Below are positions 43,934 through 53,484 of a stretch of DNA of 64,000 nt, piece after piece. The notes beneath the pieces were generated by a model, which worked only from the letters and a program-made list of their open reading frames with translations, was not told where the DNA came from and searched no databases. Position numbers and translations under genes: made by a program. Position 1 is the stretch's first letter, and every line of letters begins with the position of its first letter. Source of the stretch: an uncultured Pelagibacteraceae bacterium (GTDB lineage Bacteria > Pseudomonadota > Alphaproteobacteria > Pelagibacterales > Pelagibacteraceae); contig CACIKD010000001.1 of the NCBI GenBank assembly GCA_902587145.1, forward strand, positions 58,805 to 122,804, read 5' to 3'.

Positions 43934-45280
43934 CTTTTTTAAAGAAACTCTAAATACTCTCTTCAAAAAAAATGGAACAAAAGTTAATACGACTAATCCC
44001 ATCATCCAATTTGTTACCAAGATTGTGTAGAAAATATCTTGGTACTCACCGTTTCTTATATTAATTACATACCAGAGAGACATAAATGGTATTAACGTAA
44101 GTCTAAGTATCGTCATATATAAACTATAAATTGGTCTTTTAAGCGCTTGGAATAAAGCAGAAGTAATAAAAAATACAGGATAAACGGGCCCGATAAGAGC
44201 AGCGACTTGTAAGTAAAGCGCCCCTCTTTGAATGACCTCAAGGTCGTTTGTAAAAAAAGAAATTATAATTTCAGATGTTAAATAAACAAAGATACCAGCT
44301 AACACCATAAACCCGGAACCAAACATTAATGCTTTTCCATAAACTTCTTTTACTCTGAAATGCATTTTTGCTCCGTAGTTTTGACCGGCAATCGATAAAA
44401 CGGCAGTGTTTAAACCTATAACAGGTAGTAATAAAACTTGTTCTATTCTTACTGCTGTACCATAACCTGCTGTTGCTAGCTCACCAAATTGACCAACAAA
44501 ATAGAAAATATTAAATACTCCAAACATTATCATTAGCATGGTGAACATTATTGGAACTGACTGTTTAAAAAGTGTGCTGATATAATCAAACTTTGGTTTA
44601 AAGCATTCTAGATATAAGTACTTTTTTAATTTACAGCAGTAAACTTTGTTGGCTAGATATATTAAGCCTACACACTGTGAAACTAATGTAGCTATTGCTA
44701 AACCAGCTATTCCGAATGCTGGTATAAACCCATAACCAAAAATAAACAAAGGATTAAGAAATATATTCAAGAAGAAAGTGAATATTAAAACGTTTCTATA
44801 ACTTTTCGTATCACCTTGTGCATTCAGAGTTCCATTTAAAGATAACTGAGCTAATACAATTATTGCACCAAAAAATATTATATCTAAGTATTCACGTGTT
44901 AAAATTATACTTTCTTCAGTAGAACCCATAATTCTTAAAAGTTCATCGGAAAAATTTAAACCAAACAAAGTTACAAAAATTGAGATAACAATTGCTAGCA
45001 CTATAGACTGAGCAACATACATAGAAGCTTTTCTGTCCTCTTTAGCCCCAATAGAGTTGCTTATTAAAGCTGTTGTACCAGCTCCAATACCAACAGCTAC
45101 AGCTATTGCTATAAAATAAATTGGCCAAGATTTTGCTATTGCTGCTAGCGCTTCTGGAGAAATTCTTCCTGCAAAATAAGTATCAACTAGATTATAAAAA
45201 GTTTGAAAAAGAGATCCAGTACTTGCAGGTATAGTTACTTTTCTTAAAAGTTGCCAAATTGAACCTTTTGTTAAATCCAT
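43919..45280 (-). CDS. MATE-family efflux transporter
   Basis: The 453-aa protein has 12 hydrophobic helices in two repeats. The beginning, MDLTKGSIWQLLRKVTIPASTGSLFQTFYNLVDTYFAGRISPEALAAIAKSWPIYF, is that of NorM/DinF-like proteins. IGLNTAVLSIAGQNYGAK opens the second repeat with the conserved GQ-NYG. MATE proteins export drugs or metabolites with Na+ or H+. The substrate is unknown. It lies 2 nt after trhO, so it is probably co-transcribed from the gat region. Confidence 0.9.
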   Translation of the reverse strand: MDLTKGSIWQLLRKVTIPASTGSLFQTFYNLVDTYFAGRISPEALAAIAKSWPIYFIAIAVAVGIGAGTTALISNSIGAKEDRKASMYVAQSIVLAIVISIFVTLFGLNFSDELLRIMGSTEESIILTREYLDIIFFGAIIVLAQLSLNGTLNAQGDTKSYRNVLIFTFFLNIFLNPLFIFGYGFIPAFGIAGLAIATLVSQCVGLIYLANKVYCCKLKKYLYLECFKPKFDYISTLFKQSVPIMFTMLMIMFGVFNIFYFVGQFGELATAGYGTAVRIEQVLLLPVIGLNTAVLSIAGQNYGAKMHFRVKEVYGKALMFGSGFMVLAGIFVYLTSEIIISFFTNDLEVIQRGALYLQVAALIGPVYPVFFITSALFQALKRPIYSLYMTILRLTLIPFMSLWYVINIRNGEYQDIFYTILVTNWMMGLVVLTFVPFFLKRVFRVSLKKLFVF

Positions 45281-45282
45281 AT

Positions 45283-46188
45283 TTAATATTCCTTTTGAAA
45301 CTTATGCTTCTTTCCCGCTTTTTTGGCAAGATTAATTTGATTTTGTCTCATTCGAAATCTTGACTTTTGCAAACTTGATAGTGTGTCATAACATCTTTCA
45401 CAAGAAACGCCCTCTTCATATTTTTTTGATTTCTTATCTTTTGTTGATATAGGTTTTCGACATCCACCACAAATTGAAAAAGTTCCTTGTTTTAATTTAT
45501 GTTTTAAAGAAACTCTATTATCAAAAACAAAACATTCACCTTTCCATAAACTATCTTTTTTTTTAGTATTGTTGAGATAATTAATTATTCCACCTTTTAA
45601 CTGAAACACGTTTTTGAAACCCTTTTGTTTTAAAAAAATTGATGCCTTTTCGCATCTAATACCTCCAGTGCAGAACATCGCAACAGGTTTTGTTTTTTCG
45701 ATTTTATTTAAAAATTTAGGAAAATCTCGAAAATTTTGTATTTTTGGATTCATTGCATTCTTAAAAGTGCCAACGCTATATTCAAAGGGTTTTCTTACGT
45801 CAATCAGAAGAGTTTCTTTTTTTACAATTAACTTATTCCAAGATTTTCCAGACAAATACCTATTACGTCTTTTGCTTTCACTCTTAATTTTTAAACCAAG
45901 TGGTACAACTTCTTTTTTTACTTTTACTTTTGCTTTGTGAAATGGTTGAAAACGACTAGTAGTAATATTGCTACTATCAAATTCTGTGAATTTAAATTCT
46001 TTTTTTAGTAATTTTAAAATTTTAGAAATATCTTTGCTATTGCCTGCAAGAGATCCATTGATACCTTCTGACGAGATTATAATTGATCCTCTAATACTGG
46101 TATTTGATATTTCGTTTTCAAGATAAGTTTTGTGTTTTTTTAATAAATTAATCTTTTTAAACTTGTAAAATCCAGAAATAGTGAACAT
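45283..46188 (-). CDS. trhO: tRNA uridine(34) hydroxylase (TrhO/YceA, rhodanese domain)
   Basis: The 301-aa protein has an N-terminal alpha/beta domain (GINGSLAGNSKDISKILKLLKKE), a rhodanese domain (DVRKPFEYSVGTFKNAMNP, with the Cys in MFCTGGIRCEKAS) and a C-terminal Cys-rich extension (CGGCRKPI, VSCERCYD). This is the YceA/TrhO architecture. TrhO hydroxylates U34 of tRNAs with oxygen to form ho5U. It abuts the O-methyltransferase gene (shared base) and is followed by MATE. Confidence 0.93.
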   Translation of the reverse strand: MFTISGFYKFKKINLLKKHKTYLENEISNTSIRGSIIISSEGINGSLAGNSKDISKILKLLKKEFKFTEFDSSNITTSRFQPFHKAKVKVKKEVVPLGLKIKSESKRRNRYLSGKSWNKLIVKKETLLIDVRKPFEYSVGTFKNAMNPKIQNFRDFPKFLNKIEKTKPVAMFCTGGIRCEKASIFLKQKGFKNVFQLKGGIINYLNNTKKKDSLWKGECFVFDNRVSLKHKLKQGTFSICGGCRKPISTKDKKSKKYEEGVSCERCYDTLSSLQKSRFRMRQNQINLAKKAGKKHKFQKEY

Positions 46189-46841
46189 TATTTTTTAATA
46201 CAAATAGTTAACCCATCTCCAATAGGAACTATGTTCTTTGTAATCCTTTTATCTTGTTTAACATGATTATTAAAATGCCTGATAATATTAGTAAATTTAT
46301 CGTTATTTGCTTCGTCGGCAACTTCACCATGCCATAATACGTTATCAATAACTATAAGACCCTTTTTATCTATCAAATTCATACAAGATTCATAATAATT
46401 TAGGTAATTTTCTTTATCAGCATCAATAAAAATTAAATCAAATAACTTTTTTGTATCTTTTAATTCTTTTAAACTCTCTATAGCTGGTTTGATAATTTGT
46501 TTAATCCTTTTTTCTTTGGCTTTGTCATAAAAGTATTTAGCCTTATTGCTAAATTCGGGATTTTTATCTAAACTAATTAAAATTCCATCAGCAGGAAGTG
46601 CCATAGCCATAGATAAAGCACTAAATCCAGTAAAACTACCAATCTCTAAAATTTTTTTTACATTTGAAACTTTTATTAATGTTTGTAGAAATTGAGCTTG
46701 TGATATAGATATTTGTAATCTTTGCTGATCTCCTAGACTTTCATTGTACTGAATTATTTCATTCTGAACGTCAGACAAAGTTTCTGAATGATCAATAATA
46801 TATTTTTCAAGATTATCAGTTAAATCTAATTTTTTAGGCAT
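46188..46841 (-). CDS. Class I O-methyltransferase (caffeoyl-CoA OMT-like)
   Basis: The 217-aa protein has the SAM-binding sequence KKILEIGSFTGFSALSMAMALP and the metal-binding region FDLIFIDADKENYLNYYESCMNLIDKKGLIVIDNVLWHGEV. These are family 3 O-methyltransferase signatures. A family member next to trhO is suggestive, because some members methylate ho5U of tRNA (TrmR/CmoM-like steps). That functional link is inference only. It lies 2 nt after gatB. Confidence 0.88.
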   Translation of the reverse strand: MPKKLDLTDNLEKYIIDHSETLSDVQNEIIQYNESLGDQQRLQISISQAQFLQTLIKVSNVKKILEIGSFTGFSALSMAMALPADGILISLDKNPEFSNKAKYFYDKAKEKRIKQIIKPAIESLKELKDTKKLFDLIFIDADKENYLNYYESCMNLIDKKGLIVIDNVLWHGEVADEANNDKFTNIIRHFNNHVKQDKRITKNIVPIGDGLTICIKK

Positions 46842-46843
46842 AA

Positions 46844-48313
46844 TTAGCCTTTTAAAAGTTTTTTTAAGATATCGTTTGTTAACTGTGGATTGGCTTTTCC
46901 ACCTGATTGTTTCATAACTTGACCAACAAAAAAACCAAATAATTTTTCTTTACCGGACTTATACTGTTCAACTTTATCTTTGTTCTTAGTTAATATTTCA
47001 TTGATAATTTTTTCTAATTCTTTGGGATCACTTTGCTGTTTCATACCTTTTGACTCAATGATTTTTTTTGCATTATCCCCGCTCTCTACCATTAATTCAA
47101 AAACTTCTTTTGCTATTCTGCCAGAAATTTCCCCTGACTTTATTGATTGAACTAATTCAGCAAAATTTTTAGCAGTGATAGGTGACTTAGATATATTAAG
47201 TCCTTTGTCATTTAACATTGCAAATAAATCTCCCATCATCCATGTTGCTGCAAGCTTTTTGTCGGATAATTTTGCAACCTCTTCATAGTAATTTGAAATT
47301 TCTTTTTCAGAAACTAATACATTCGCTTCATATGAGTTAAGTCCGTAATCTTTCATAAATCTTTCTTTTTTATTATCAGGTAACTCCGGTAAAGTTTTTT
47401 TTAAATCATCTATTAACTTTTGCTCAATTTTGAGAGGCAAAAGATCAGGATCTGGAAAATATCTGTAATCATGAGCATCCTCTTTTGATCTCATGGATCT
47501 TGTCTCATTTTTTTTTGTATCAAAAAGTCTTGTTTCCTGCTCAATCTTTTTCCCTTCATCTAATAATTCAACTTGCCTATTGGCTTCATATTCTATTGCC
47601 ATTTGCATAAATTTTATTGAATTTACATTTTTTATTTCACATCTGGTTCCAAATTTTTTATCTCCTACTTGTCTTACTGATACGTTAACATCAGCTCTTA
47701 ATGAACCCTCTTGCATATTACCGTCGCAAGTTCCTAGATATCTCATTATAGTTCTAAGTTTTTTTATGTAAGCATTAACTTCTTCTGGAGATCGAAGATC
47801 TGGTTTACTTACAATTTCCATTAATGCAATTCCAGAACGATTTAAATCGACATAAGTATTAGATGGATCCATATCGTGAATACTTTTACCTGCATCTTGT
47901 TCTAGATGAAGTCTTTCAATGCCAATCTCTTTTGAACCGTATGGCATATCTAATAAAACTTTTCCTTCGCCAACTATAGGATTTTTATACTGTGAGATCT
48001 GATAGCCTTGAGGAAGGTCTGCATAAAAATAATTTTTTCTATCAAAAACAGAATTATTATTAATTTTTGCATTTAATCCTAAGCCAGTCCTTATAGCTTG
48101 GTTTATACATTCTTTGTTTATAACTGGCAGCATACCAGGAAAAGCTGAGTCTATAAGACTTACTTGGCTATTAGGTTCAGCTCCAAATTTAGTTGCAGAA
48201 CCAGAGAAAAGTTTTGAGTTTGAAGATACTTGGGCATGAACTTCTAAACCAATTATTACCTCATAATTGTTTTTCTCTCCTTTTATAAAATAATCAAATT
48301 TATCTTTGCTCAT
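46844..48313 (-). CDS. gatB: Aspartyl/glutamyl-tRNA amidotransferase subunit B
   Basis: The ORF-track start is a TTG. The ATG at 48313 ([18 protein letters not shown]) is chosen because it forms an ATGA overlap with the gatA stop; the protein is 489 aa. [18 protein letters not shown] and [19 protein letters not shown] are the GatB kinase-domain motifs, and the C-terminal YqeY-like tail is present. GatCAB amidates Glu-tRNA(Gln) and/or Asp-tRNA(Asn), so this bacterium probably lacks a direct GlnRS or AsnRS. Confidence 0.96.
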   Translation of the reverse strand: MSKDKFDYFIKGEKNNYEVIIGLEVHAQVSSNSKLFSGSATKFGAEPNSQVSLIDSAFPGMLPVINKECINQAIRTGLGLNAKINNNSVFDRKNYFYADLPQGYQISQYKNPIVGEGKVLLDMPYGSKEIGIERLHLEQDAGKSIHDMDPSNTYVDLNRSGIALMEIVSKPDLRSPEEVNAYIKKLRTIMRYLGTCDGNMQEGSLRADVNVSVRQVGDKKFGTRCEIKNVNSIKFMQMAIEYEANRQVELLDEGKKIEQETRLFDTKKNETRSMRSKEDAHDYRYFPDPDLLPLKIEQKLIDDLKKTLPELPDNKKERFMKDYGLNSYEANVLVSEKEISNYYEEVAKLSDKKLAATWMMGDLFAMLNDKGLNISKSPITAKNFAELVQSIKSGEISGRIAKEVFELMVESGDNAKKIIESKGMKQQSDPKELEKIINEILTKNKDKVEQYKSGKEKLFGFFVGQVMKQSGGKANPQLTNDILKKLLKG

Positions 48314-49767
48314 AACCACCAATTTTTTATTTCATTTTTAAAATTACAATTTTTTTCAAAAGCATAGGCCACATTCAATATATTTTGCTCATCTAAAGTC
48401 TTTCCAATTAATTGCAATCCAAGTGGAAAGCCCTTTTTATCTAAGCCTGCTGGTACGGATATTGCGGGTAAACCAGCTAAATTTACCGGTACTGTAAATA
48501 TATCATTGAGATACATAGAAATAGGGTCATTAGTCTTTTCACCAATTTTAAATGCAGAACTTGGTGTTGAAGGTGTCAAAATAGCATCTACCTTACCAAA
48601 ATTTTCATCAAAATCTTTTTTAATAAGCTGTCTAACTTTTTGAGCTTTAAGATAATAAGCATCGTAGTATCCTGATGATAAAACGTAAGTACCAATTAAG
48701 ATTCTTCTCTTTACCTCATCTCCAAATCCTTCGGATCTTGTATTCTCATACATTTCAATTAAATCATTTCCTTTTGATGATCTATAACCATATTTTACAC
48801 CATCATATCTAGCCAAATTTGAAGACGCTTCAGCTGGTGCAACTATATAATATGTTGGCAATGCATACTTTGTATGAGGGAGAGAGATATCAATTATGTC
48901 GGCACCTAAATCTTTTAAAATACTTTTTCCCTTGTTCCACAATTCATCAATTTCTTTTGGCATATTTTCAACTCTATATTCCTTAGGTATACCAATTTTG
49001 AGACCTTTAATATCTGTTTTCAAGTTTTTTGAGTAATTTTCTTTTTTCTTTTCAATAGATGTAGAGTCTTTTTTATCAAAGCCGGCCATAGCCTCTAACA
49101 TGATCGAACAATCTTTAACAGATTTAGTCATTGGACCTGCTTGGTCAAGTGATGATGCAAATGCAACAATCCCCCAACGCGAACACAATCCATAGGTGGG
49201 TTTTAATCCAACAGTTCCAGTAAAGGAAGCAGGCTGTCTTATTGATCCACCTGTATCCGTACCTATTGTTGCAGGAGTTAAATCAGCTGCAAGTGCAGAT
49301 GCAGAGCCACCAGATGACCCCCCAGGAACAGTGTCCTTTGCTATTGGATTTATAACATTTCCAAAATAACTTGTTTCATTAGATGATCCCATTGCATATT
49401 CATCACAATTCAATTTACCGAGTAAAATTGCTCCCTCTTTCCATAAATTTTCTGTAACAGTGGACTCATATTGAGGTATAAAATTTTCAAGCATTTTACT
49501 ACCAGCAGTGGTTTTAAATCCATTTGTACAAAAAAGATCTTTTACAGCCAATGGGACTCCTGGGAGTAAAGTGTTTAAATTTGGTTTTTTATCAAACTCT
49601 TTTGATTTTTGAATTGTATGTTCAAAACAGGTGGTTATATACGAATTAAGTTTTTTGCTTTTATTTACTTTATCTATGTAAAGATTGGCAAGTTCTTCAG
49701 ATTTAATCTCTTTTTTTTTTATTAAATCTATTATTTCCGATAAGTTTTTTTTAACAATTTCTGACAT
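48310..49767 (-). CDS. gatA: Aspartyl/glutamyl-tRNA amidotransferase subunit A
   Basis: The 485-aa amidase has the catalytic triad of the amidase-signature family: Lys in [19 protein letters not shown], the cis-Ser in [15 protein letters not shown] and the nucleophile Ser in [16 protein letters not shown]. It releases ammonia from glutamine for GatB. The start shares a base with the gatC stop (49767), and the end overlaps gatB by ATGA, typical of the gatCAB operon. Confidence 0.97.
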   Translation of the reverse strand: MSEIVKKNLSEIIDLIKKKEIKSEELANLYIDKVNKSKKLNSYITTCFEHTIQKSKEFDKKPNLNTLLPGVPLAVKDLFCTNGFKTTAGSKMLENFIPQYESTVTENLWKEGAILLGKLNCDEYAMGSSNETSYFGNVINPIAKDTVPGGSSGGSASALAADLTPATIGTDTGGSIRQPASFTGTVGLKPTYGLCSRWGIVAFASSLDQAGPMTKSVKDCSIMLEAMAGFDKKDSTSIEKKKENYSKNLKTDIKGLKIGIPKEYRVENMPKEIDELWNKGKSILKDLGADIIDISLPHTKYALPTYYIVAPAEASSNLARYDGVKYGYRSSKGNDLIEMYENTRSEGFGDEVKRRILIGTYVLSSGYYDAYYLKAQKVRQLIKKDFDENFGKVDAILTPSTPSSAFKIGEKTNDPISMYLNDIFTVPVNLAGLPAISVPAGLDKKGFPLGLQLIGKTLDEQNILNVAYAFEKNCNFKNEIKNWWL

Positions 49768-50054
49768 TATTCAATTACCTTTGGAACAACAAAAAATTCC
49801 TCATTTTTTTTTGGCGAATTTTCAAGAATTTTATTTCTTATTTTTCCATCATTTATTTGGTCTTCTCTTGATCTGAGCGGTGTGTTTAAAATTGAAGATA
49901 ATGGCTCTACTTTATCAGTATTTAACTCATTTAATTGCTCTATAAATTTGAATATAGATGTCAAATCTTTAGCTAATGAGTTAGATTTTTTTGAATCTAT
50001 AGAAATTCTAGCTAACTTGCTAATATGTTTAATTTTATCTTTATCTATGGACAT
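49767..50054 (-). CDS. gatC: Aspartyl/glutamyl-tRNA amidotransferase subunit C
   Basis: The 95-aa protein has [45 protein letters not shown], the typical GatC helices. [11 protein letters not shown] is the conserved belt segment wrapping GatA. It stabilises GatA and is the first gene of gatCAB. It is divergent from ruvX, with a 54-nt AT-rich gap holding candidate promoters. Confidence 0.94.
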   Translation of the reverse strand: MSIDKDKIKHISKLARISIDSKKSNSLAKDLTSIFKFIEQLNELNTDKVEPLSSILNTPLRSREDQINDGKIRNKILENSPKKNEEFFVVPKVIE

Positions 50055-50096
50055 CTGTGAATTATGTTATTTATATAGGAAATTAATATCATAAAA

Positions 50097-50102
50097 TATA
50101 AT
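50097..50102 (+). promoter_or_regulatory. Candidate -10 (TATAAT) of ruvX
   Basis: A perfect TATAAT hexamer ends 6 nt before the A of the ruvX ATG. This would start the transcript at the ATG itself. No clear -35 is present, and such hexamers arise by chance in AT-rich DNA. Confidence 0.3.
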
Positions 50103-50108
50103 AAATAA

Positions 50109-50573
50109 ATGTTGGATATTGAGGAATTTAAGAAAAAACTAGACAAAAAATCAAGGCTTATAGGCATTGATCCTGGAAAAAGACGTATTGGAATAGCTAT
50201 TTCAGATGAAAATAAAAAAGTTGCTACTCCGTACACAACTATAGTTAAAAAAGATTATTCCAGTTTTTTGGCTCAAATAAAGAAAATAGTTCAGGAAAAT
50301 GCTATTAAAGGCATTGTGATTGGAAACCCAATAAATATGGATGGCTCATCTGGTTCCTCCGCTCAATCTGCAAAAGATTTAGGTATAAATTTATCAAAAG
50401 ATGTTACACAAAATATCACAATGTGGGATGAGAGATTATCTAGTGAAGGGGCTTTCAATTTATCTAGCAATTTAGATATAAATGTAAGTAAAAAGGTCCA
50501 AAAATTAGACGAAAATGCGGCTCAATTCATATTACAAGGAGCTTTGGATTATTTAAATAAAAATAATACTTGA
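50109..50573 (+). CDS. ruvX: Putative pre-16S rRNA nuclease YqgF/RuvX
   Basis: The 154-aa RNase H-fold protein has RLIGIDPGKRRIGIAISDE (first catalytic Asp), VIGNPINMDGSSGSSAQSA and MWDERLSSEGA with ENAAQFILQGALD (later acidic residues). YqgF processes the 5' end of 16S rRNA. It precedes pyrB by about 35 nt and is divergent from gatC. The sequence upstream suggests a very short or absent 5' leader. Confidence 0.94.
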   Translation: MLDIEEFKKKLDKKSRLIGIDPGKRRIGIAISDENKKVATPYTTIVKKDYSSFLAQIKKIVQENAIKGIVIGNPINMDGSSGSSAQSAKDLGINLSKDVTQNITMWDERLSSEGAFNLSSNLDINVSKKVQKLDENAAQFILQGALDYLNKNNT

Positions 50574-50608
50574 TAAGATAGTGCAAAAGGCCTATAGAGT
50601 TGATTTTA

Positions 50609-51553
50609 ATGGCAGTAGTAAAAAAGATTTCAGCTATTAAAAACTCACCCAAACATCTATTAGGTATTCAAAACTTATCAATTTTAGAGGCTAAAAAAAT
50701 TCTTAATGAAGCAAAAACCTTCATAAAGTTAAATAGAAGTAATACTAAAAAACTAGACACATTAAGAGGCAAAACTCAAATTAATTTATTTTTTGAACCT
50801 TCGACTAGAACACAAAGTTCATTTGACTTGGCTGGAAAAAGATTAGGTGCTGATGTTATGACTATGAATATGAGTAACTCCGCTTTAAAAAAAGGTGAAA
50901 CTCTTATTGATACAGCTATGACATTAAATGCTATGCATCCAGATTTAATTGTAATAAGACACCAGGACTCGGGAGCGCCAAATTTACTTTCACAAAAAGT
51001 TAATTGTGCTGTAATTAACGCAGGTGATGGTAGGAGAGAACACCCTACTCAAGCATTGCTCGATGCTTTAACAATAATTAGTCGTAAAGGTAATATTGAA
51101 GGTCTCAAAATAGCAATTTGTGGAGATATACTCCATTCTAGGGTTGCCAGATCAAATATTTATTTAATGAATATGCTTGGAGCAGAAGTAAATGTGATTG
51201 CTCCTAAAACATTAATGCCAAAATCAATTGAACGATTGGGTGTAAAGGCTTTCACAAATATGAAAAAAGGTTTAGATGGTTGTGACATTGTTATGATGTT
51301 AAGGTTACAAAATGAAAGAATGCAAGGATCATTTCTTCCTTCTAAAAGAGAATACTATGAGTACTTTGGTTTAACTCCAGAAAAATTAAAATTTGCTAAC
51401 AAAAATGCTTTGATCATGCATCCTGGCCCAATGAACAGAGGGGTAGAAATAGATACTAAATTAGCTGATGATATTAATGTAAGTCTAGTAAAAGAACAGG
51501 TTGAACTTGGAGTAGCTGTTAGAATGGCATGTTTAAAACTATATTGTAAATGA
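50609..51553 (+). CDS. pyrB: Aspartate carbamoyltransferase catalytic subunit
   Basis: The track uses a TTG at 50600; the ATG at 50609 ([19 protein letters not shown]) is preferred, giving 314 aa. [23 protein letters not shown] is the carbamoyl-phosphate site; [12 protein letters not shown] and [13 protein letters not shown] complete the active site. It makes carbamoyl aspartate in pyrimidine synthesis. The stop overlaps the pyrC-like gene as ATGA, suggesting tight coupling with a dihydroorotase-like partner that may hold the enzyme together. Confidence 0.95.
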   Translation: MAVVKKISAIKNSPKHLLGIQNLSILEAKKILNEAKTFIKLNRSNTKKLDTLRGKTQINLFFEPSTRTQSSFDLAGKRLGADVMTMNMSNSALKKGETLIDTAMTLNAMHPDLIVIRHQDSGAPNLLSQKVNCAVINAGDGRREHPTQALLDALTIISRKGNIEGLKIAICGDILHSRVARSNIYLMNMLGAEVNVIAPKTLMPKSIERLGVKAFTNMKKGLDGCDIVMMLRLQNERMQGSFLPSKREYYEYFGLTPEKLKFANKNALIMHPGPMNRGVEIDTKLADDINVSLVKEQVELGVAVRMACLKLYCK

Positions 51554-52836
51554 ATGAAAAAATTATAATAAACGCTAGAATTGTTGACCCGTCCCAAAAA
51601 TTAGATGAAATGGGTTCAATAATTATTGATAAAAATGGAAAAGTAAAAGCTATTGGTAAAAAAATAACTAAAAAAGACTGTCCAAATGCTGAAGTAATTG
51701 ACGTTAAAAAAAATCTAATAATACCAGGTATCGTTGACATGAAGGCATTTGTTGGTGAACCAGGATTTGAATACAAAGAAAATTTTAGAACTTTAAGTCA
51801 AGCAGCTCTTGCAGGTGGTGTAACTTCTATTGTTACGATGCCTAACACAAAGCCAATTATAGATAATGTCTCCATGGTGGATTTTATAATGAGACGTGGA
51901 CGAGATAAATCAAAAATTAATCTCTTTCCGTGTGCTTCTCTCACAAAACAAATGGAAGGTAAGCTGATGACAGAATTTGGTTTATTATCAGCAAAAGGAA
52001 TTATTGGATTTAGTGATGTAAACAAAACAGTTCAAAATACTGAGACTATGGCAAGGATAATGGATTATGCATCCGATATTGGTGTTTTGATTATGCAACA
52101 TGCTGAGGATTACGAATTATCAAAAAATAGATGTATAAATGAAGGTGAAGTATCTAATAGACTTGGTTTAGGTGGAATATCGCCAATTGCTGAAAAAATT
52201 ATTATAGAAAGAGATCTCTCTTTATTAAGTGAATTCCCATGTAGGTACCATATCAATCAAATTTCATCTCAGAATTCTTTAGATGTTATTAAAAAAAATA
52301 AATTAAACGGTAAAAAATTTAGTGTTGGGGTTTCTATAAATAATATTTCCCTTAATGAAAATGATATTGGGGACTTCAAAACATTTTTAAAACTATCTCC
52401 TCCCCTTCGATTGGAAGATGATAGAAAAGCACTAGTAGAGGGAATAAAAAACGGACTTATTGATGTTATAGTTTCAGACCACACTCCTGAGGATGAGGAA
52501 AGTAAAAGGCTTCCTTTTGCTCAAGCAGCCACTGGTGCAATAGGTGTGGAAACTCTTTTACCTTTAGCCCTAGAACTTTATCATAATGAGTCTTTACCAC
52601 TTAATAAGATAGTTGAATGTCTAACAATAAATCCGTCAAATATTCTTAAAATTAATAAAGGCACTTTAAAAAAAGGATCCGATGCAGATATTTGTGTGAT
52701 TGATTTAAATAAACCATGGGTGGTCAAAGCAGGGAATTTAAAATCCAAATCTAAAAATACCGCTATTGAAGATAAGAGATTACAAGGTAAAGTTTTGATG
52801 ACCTTATTAAAAGGTGAACCTGTTTTTAAAATTTGA
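51550..52836 (+). CDS. Dihydroorotase-like protein with lost metal ligands (PyrC'/PyrX type)
   Basis: The 428-aa protein has the dihydroorotase fold, but its key ligands are changed. The DxHxH motif is DMKAF (residues 63-67; Lys65 and Phe67 replace both His), FSDDG is FSDVN, and the second His of HxxHVS is Gln237 in YHINQIS. His184 (MQHAED) and Asp310 (SDHTPED) remain. It is therefore probably not a catalytic dihydroorotase. Similar non-catalytic homologues beside pyrB in other bacteria are structural partners of aspartate carbamoyltransferase. A true dihydroorotase should exist elsewhere. It overlaps pyrB and plsY by 4 nt. Confidence 0.88.
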   Translation: MNEKIIINARIVDPSQKLDEMGSIIIDKNGKVKAIGKKITKKDCPNAEVIDVKKNLIIPGIVDMKAFVGEPGFEYKENFRTLSQAALAGGVTSIVTMPNTKPIIDNVSMVDFIMRRGRDKSKINLFPCASLTKQMEGKLMTEFGLLSAKGIIGFSDVNKTVQNTETMARIMDYASDIGVLIMQHAEDYELSKNRCINEGEVSNRLGLGGISPIAEKIIIERDLSLLSEFPCRYHINQISSQNSLDVIKKNKLNGKKFSVGVSINNISLNENDIGDFKTFLKLSPPLRLEDDRKALVEGIKNGLIDVIVSDHTPEDEESKRLPFAQAATGAIGVETLLPLALELYHNESLPLNKIVECLTINPSNILKINKGTLKKGSDADICVIDLNKPWVVKAGNLKSKSKNTAIEDKRLQGKVLMTLLKGEPVFKI

Positions 52837-53414
52837 AAATGGAAATTATAATTTTATCTTTGTGTTCATACATTATAGGGTCAATACCTTTTGGTTTAAT
52901 ATTAACTAAATTTTTTTTAAAAAAAGATGTAAGAAAAATTGGATCCGGTAACATTGGCGCAACTAATGTGCTTCGGACTGGCAACAAAGTTTTAGCTTTA
53001 TTAACCTTATTTTTTGATGTTGGCAAAGGATATTTGGTAGTTAAAGTTTCTTTTTTTTATTTTCCTGACTTAATATATTTAATGGGACTAATTTGTTTCA
53101 TTGGTCATATTTTTCCTGTCTGGCTAAAATTTAAAGGTGGTAAAGGAGTAGCAGTTTATGTTGGTATAATTTTAGCCCTATCATTTAAATTAGCTTTAAT
53201 TTTTGGAGCTACATGGTTAATTGTTTTATTTTTATTTAGATATTCTTCTCTCTCATCTATTCTGGCATCTTTATCGTTAATAATTTATAATTTATTTTTT
53301 GATAATAATTTCCAGAATATTTTCTTAATTTTATTTTTCTTGATAATTATTTATACCCACAAACAAAATATTTTGAGAATAAAAGATAAAAAGGAAACTA
53401 AAATTAAGTTTTAA
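52833..53414 (+). CDS. plsY: Acyl-phosphate glycerol-3-phosphate acyltransferase PlsY
   Basis: The 193-aa membrane protein (about five or six helices) begins with YIIGSIPFGLILTKFF and has GSGNIGATNVLRTGNK and LKFKGGKGVAVYVG, the three conserved PlsY loops. It uses the acyl phosphate made by PlsX to acylate glycerol 3-phosphate at the inner membrane. It overlaps the pyrC-like gene by ATGA; topA follows after 70 nt. Confidence 0.95.
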   Translation: MKMEIIILSLCSYIIGSIPFGLILTKFFLKKDVRKIGSGNIGATNVLRTGNKVLALLTLFFDVGKGYLVVKVSFFYFPDLIYLMGLICFIGHIFPVWLKFKGGKGVAVYVGIILALSFKLALIFGATWLIVLFLFRYSSLSSILASLSLIIYNLFFDNNFQNIFLILFFLIIIYTHKQNILRIKDKKETKIKF

Positions 53415-53448
53415 TTTATTAGCTTTTTTGTGTAAAATTTTAATAAAT

Positions 53449-53478
53449 TTGACATTTATATTAAATTTTGAATAAGTC
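53449..53478 (+). promoter_or_regulatory. Candidate promoter of topA
   Basis: A perfect TTGACA (53449-53454) lies in the plsY-topA gap. An AT-rich, weak -10 (around ATAAGTC, 53472-53478) follows after 17-18 nt. If used, the transcript would start very close to the topA ATG at 53485. Confidence 0.35.
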
Positions 53479-53484
53479 TCAAAT

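Noticed and set aside
53415-53484. Rho-independent terminator after plsY
   Set aside because: T-rich stretches are present, but no GC-containing hairpin precedes them.
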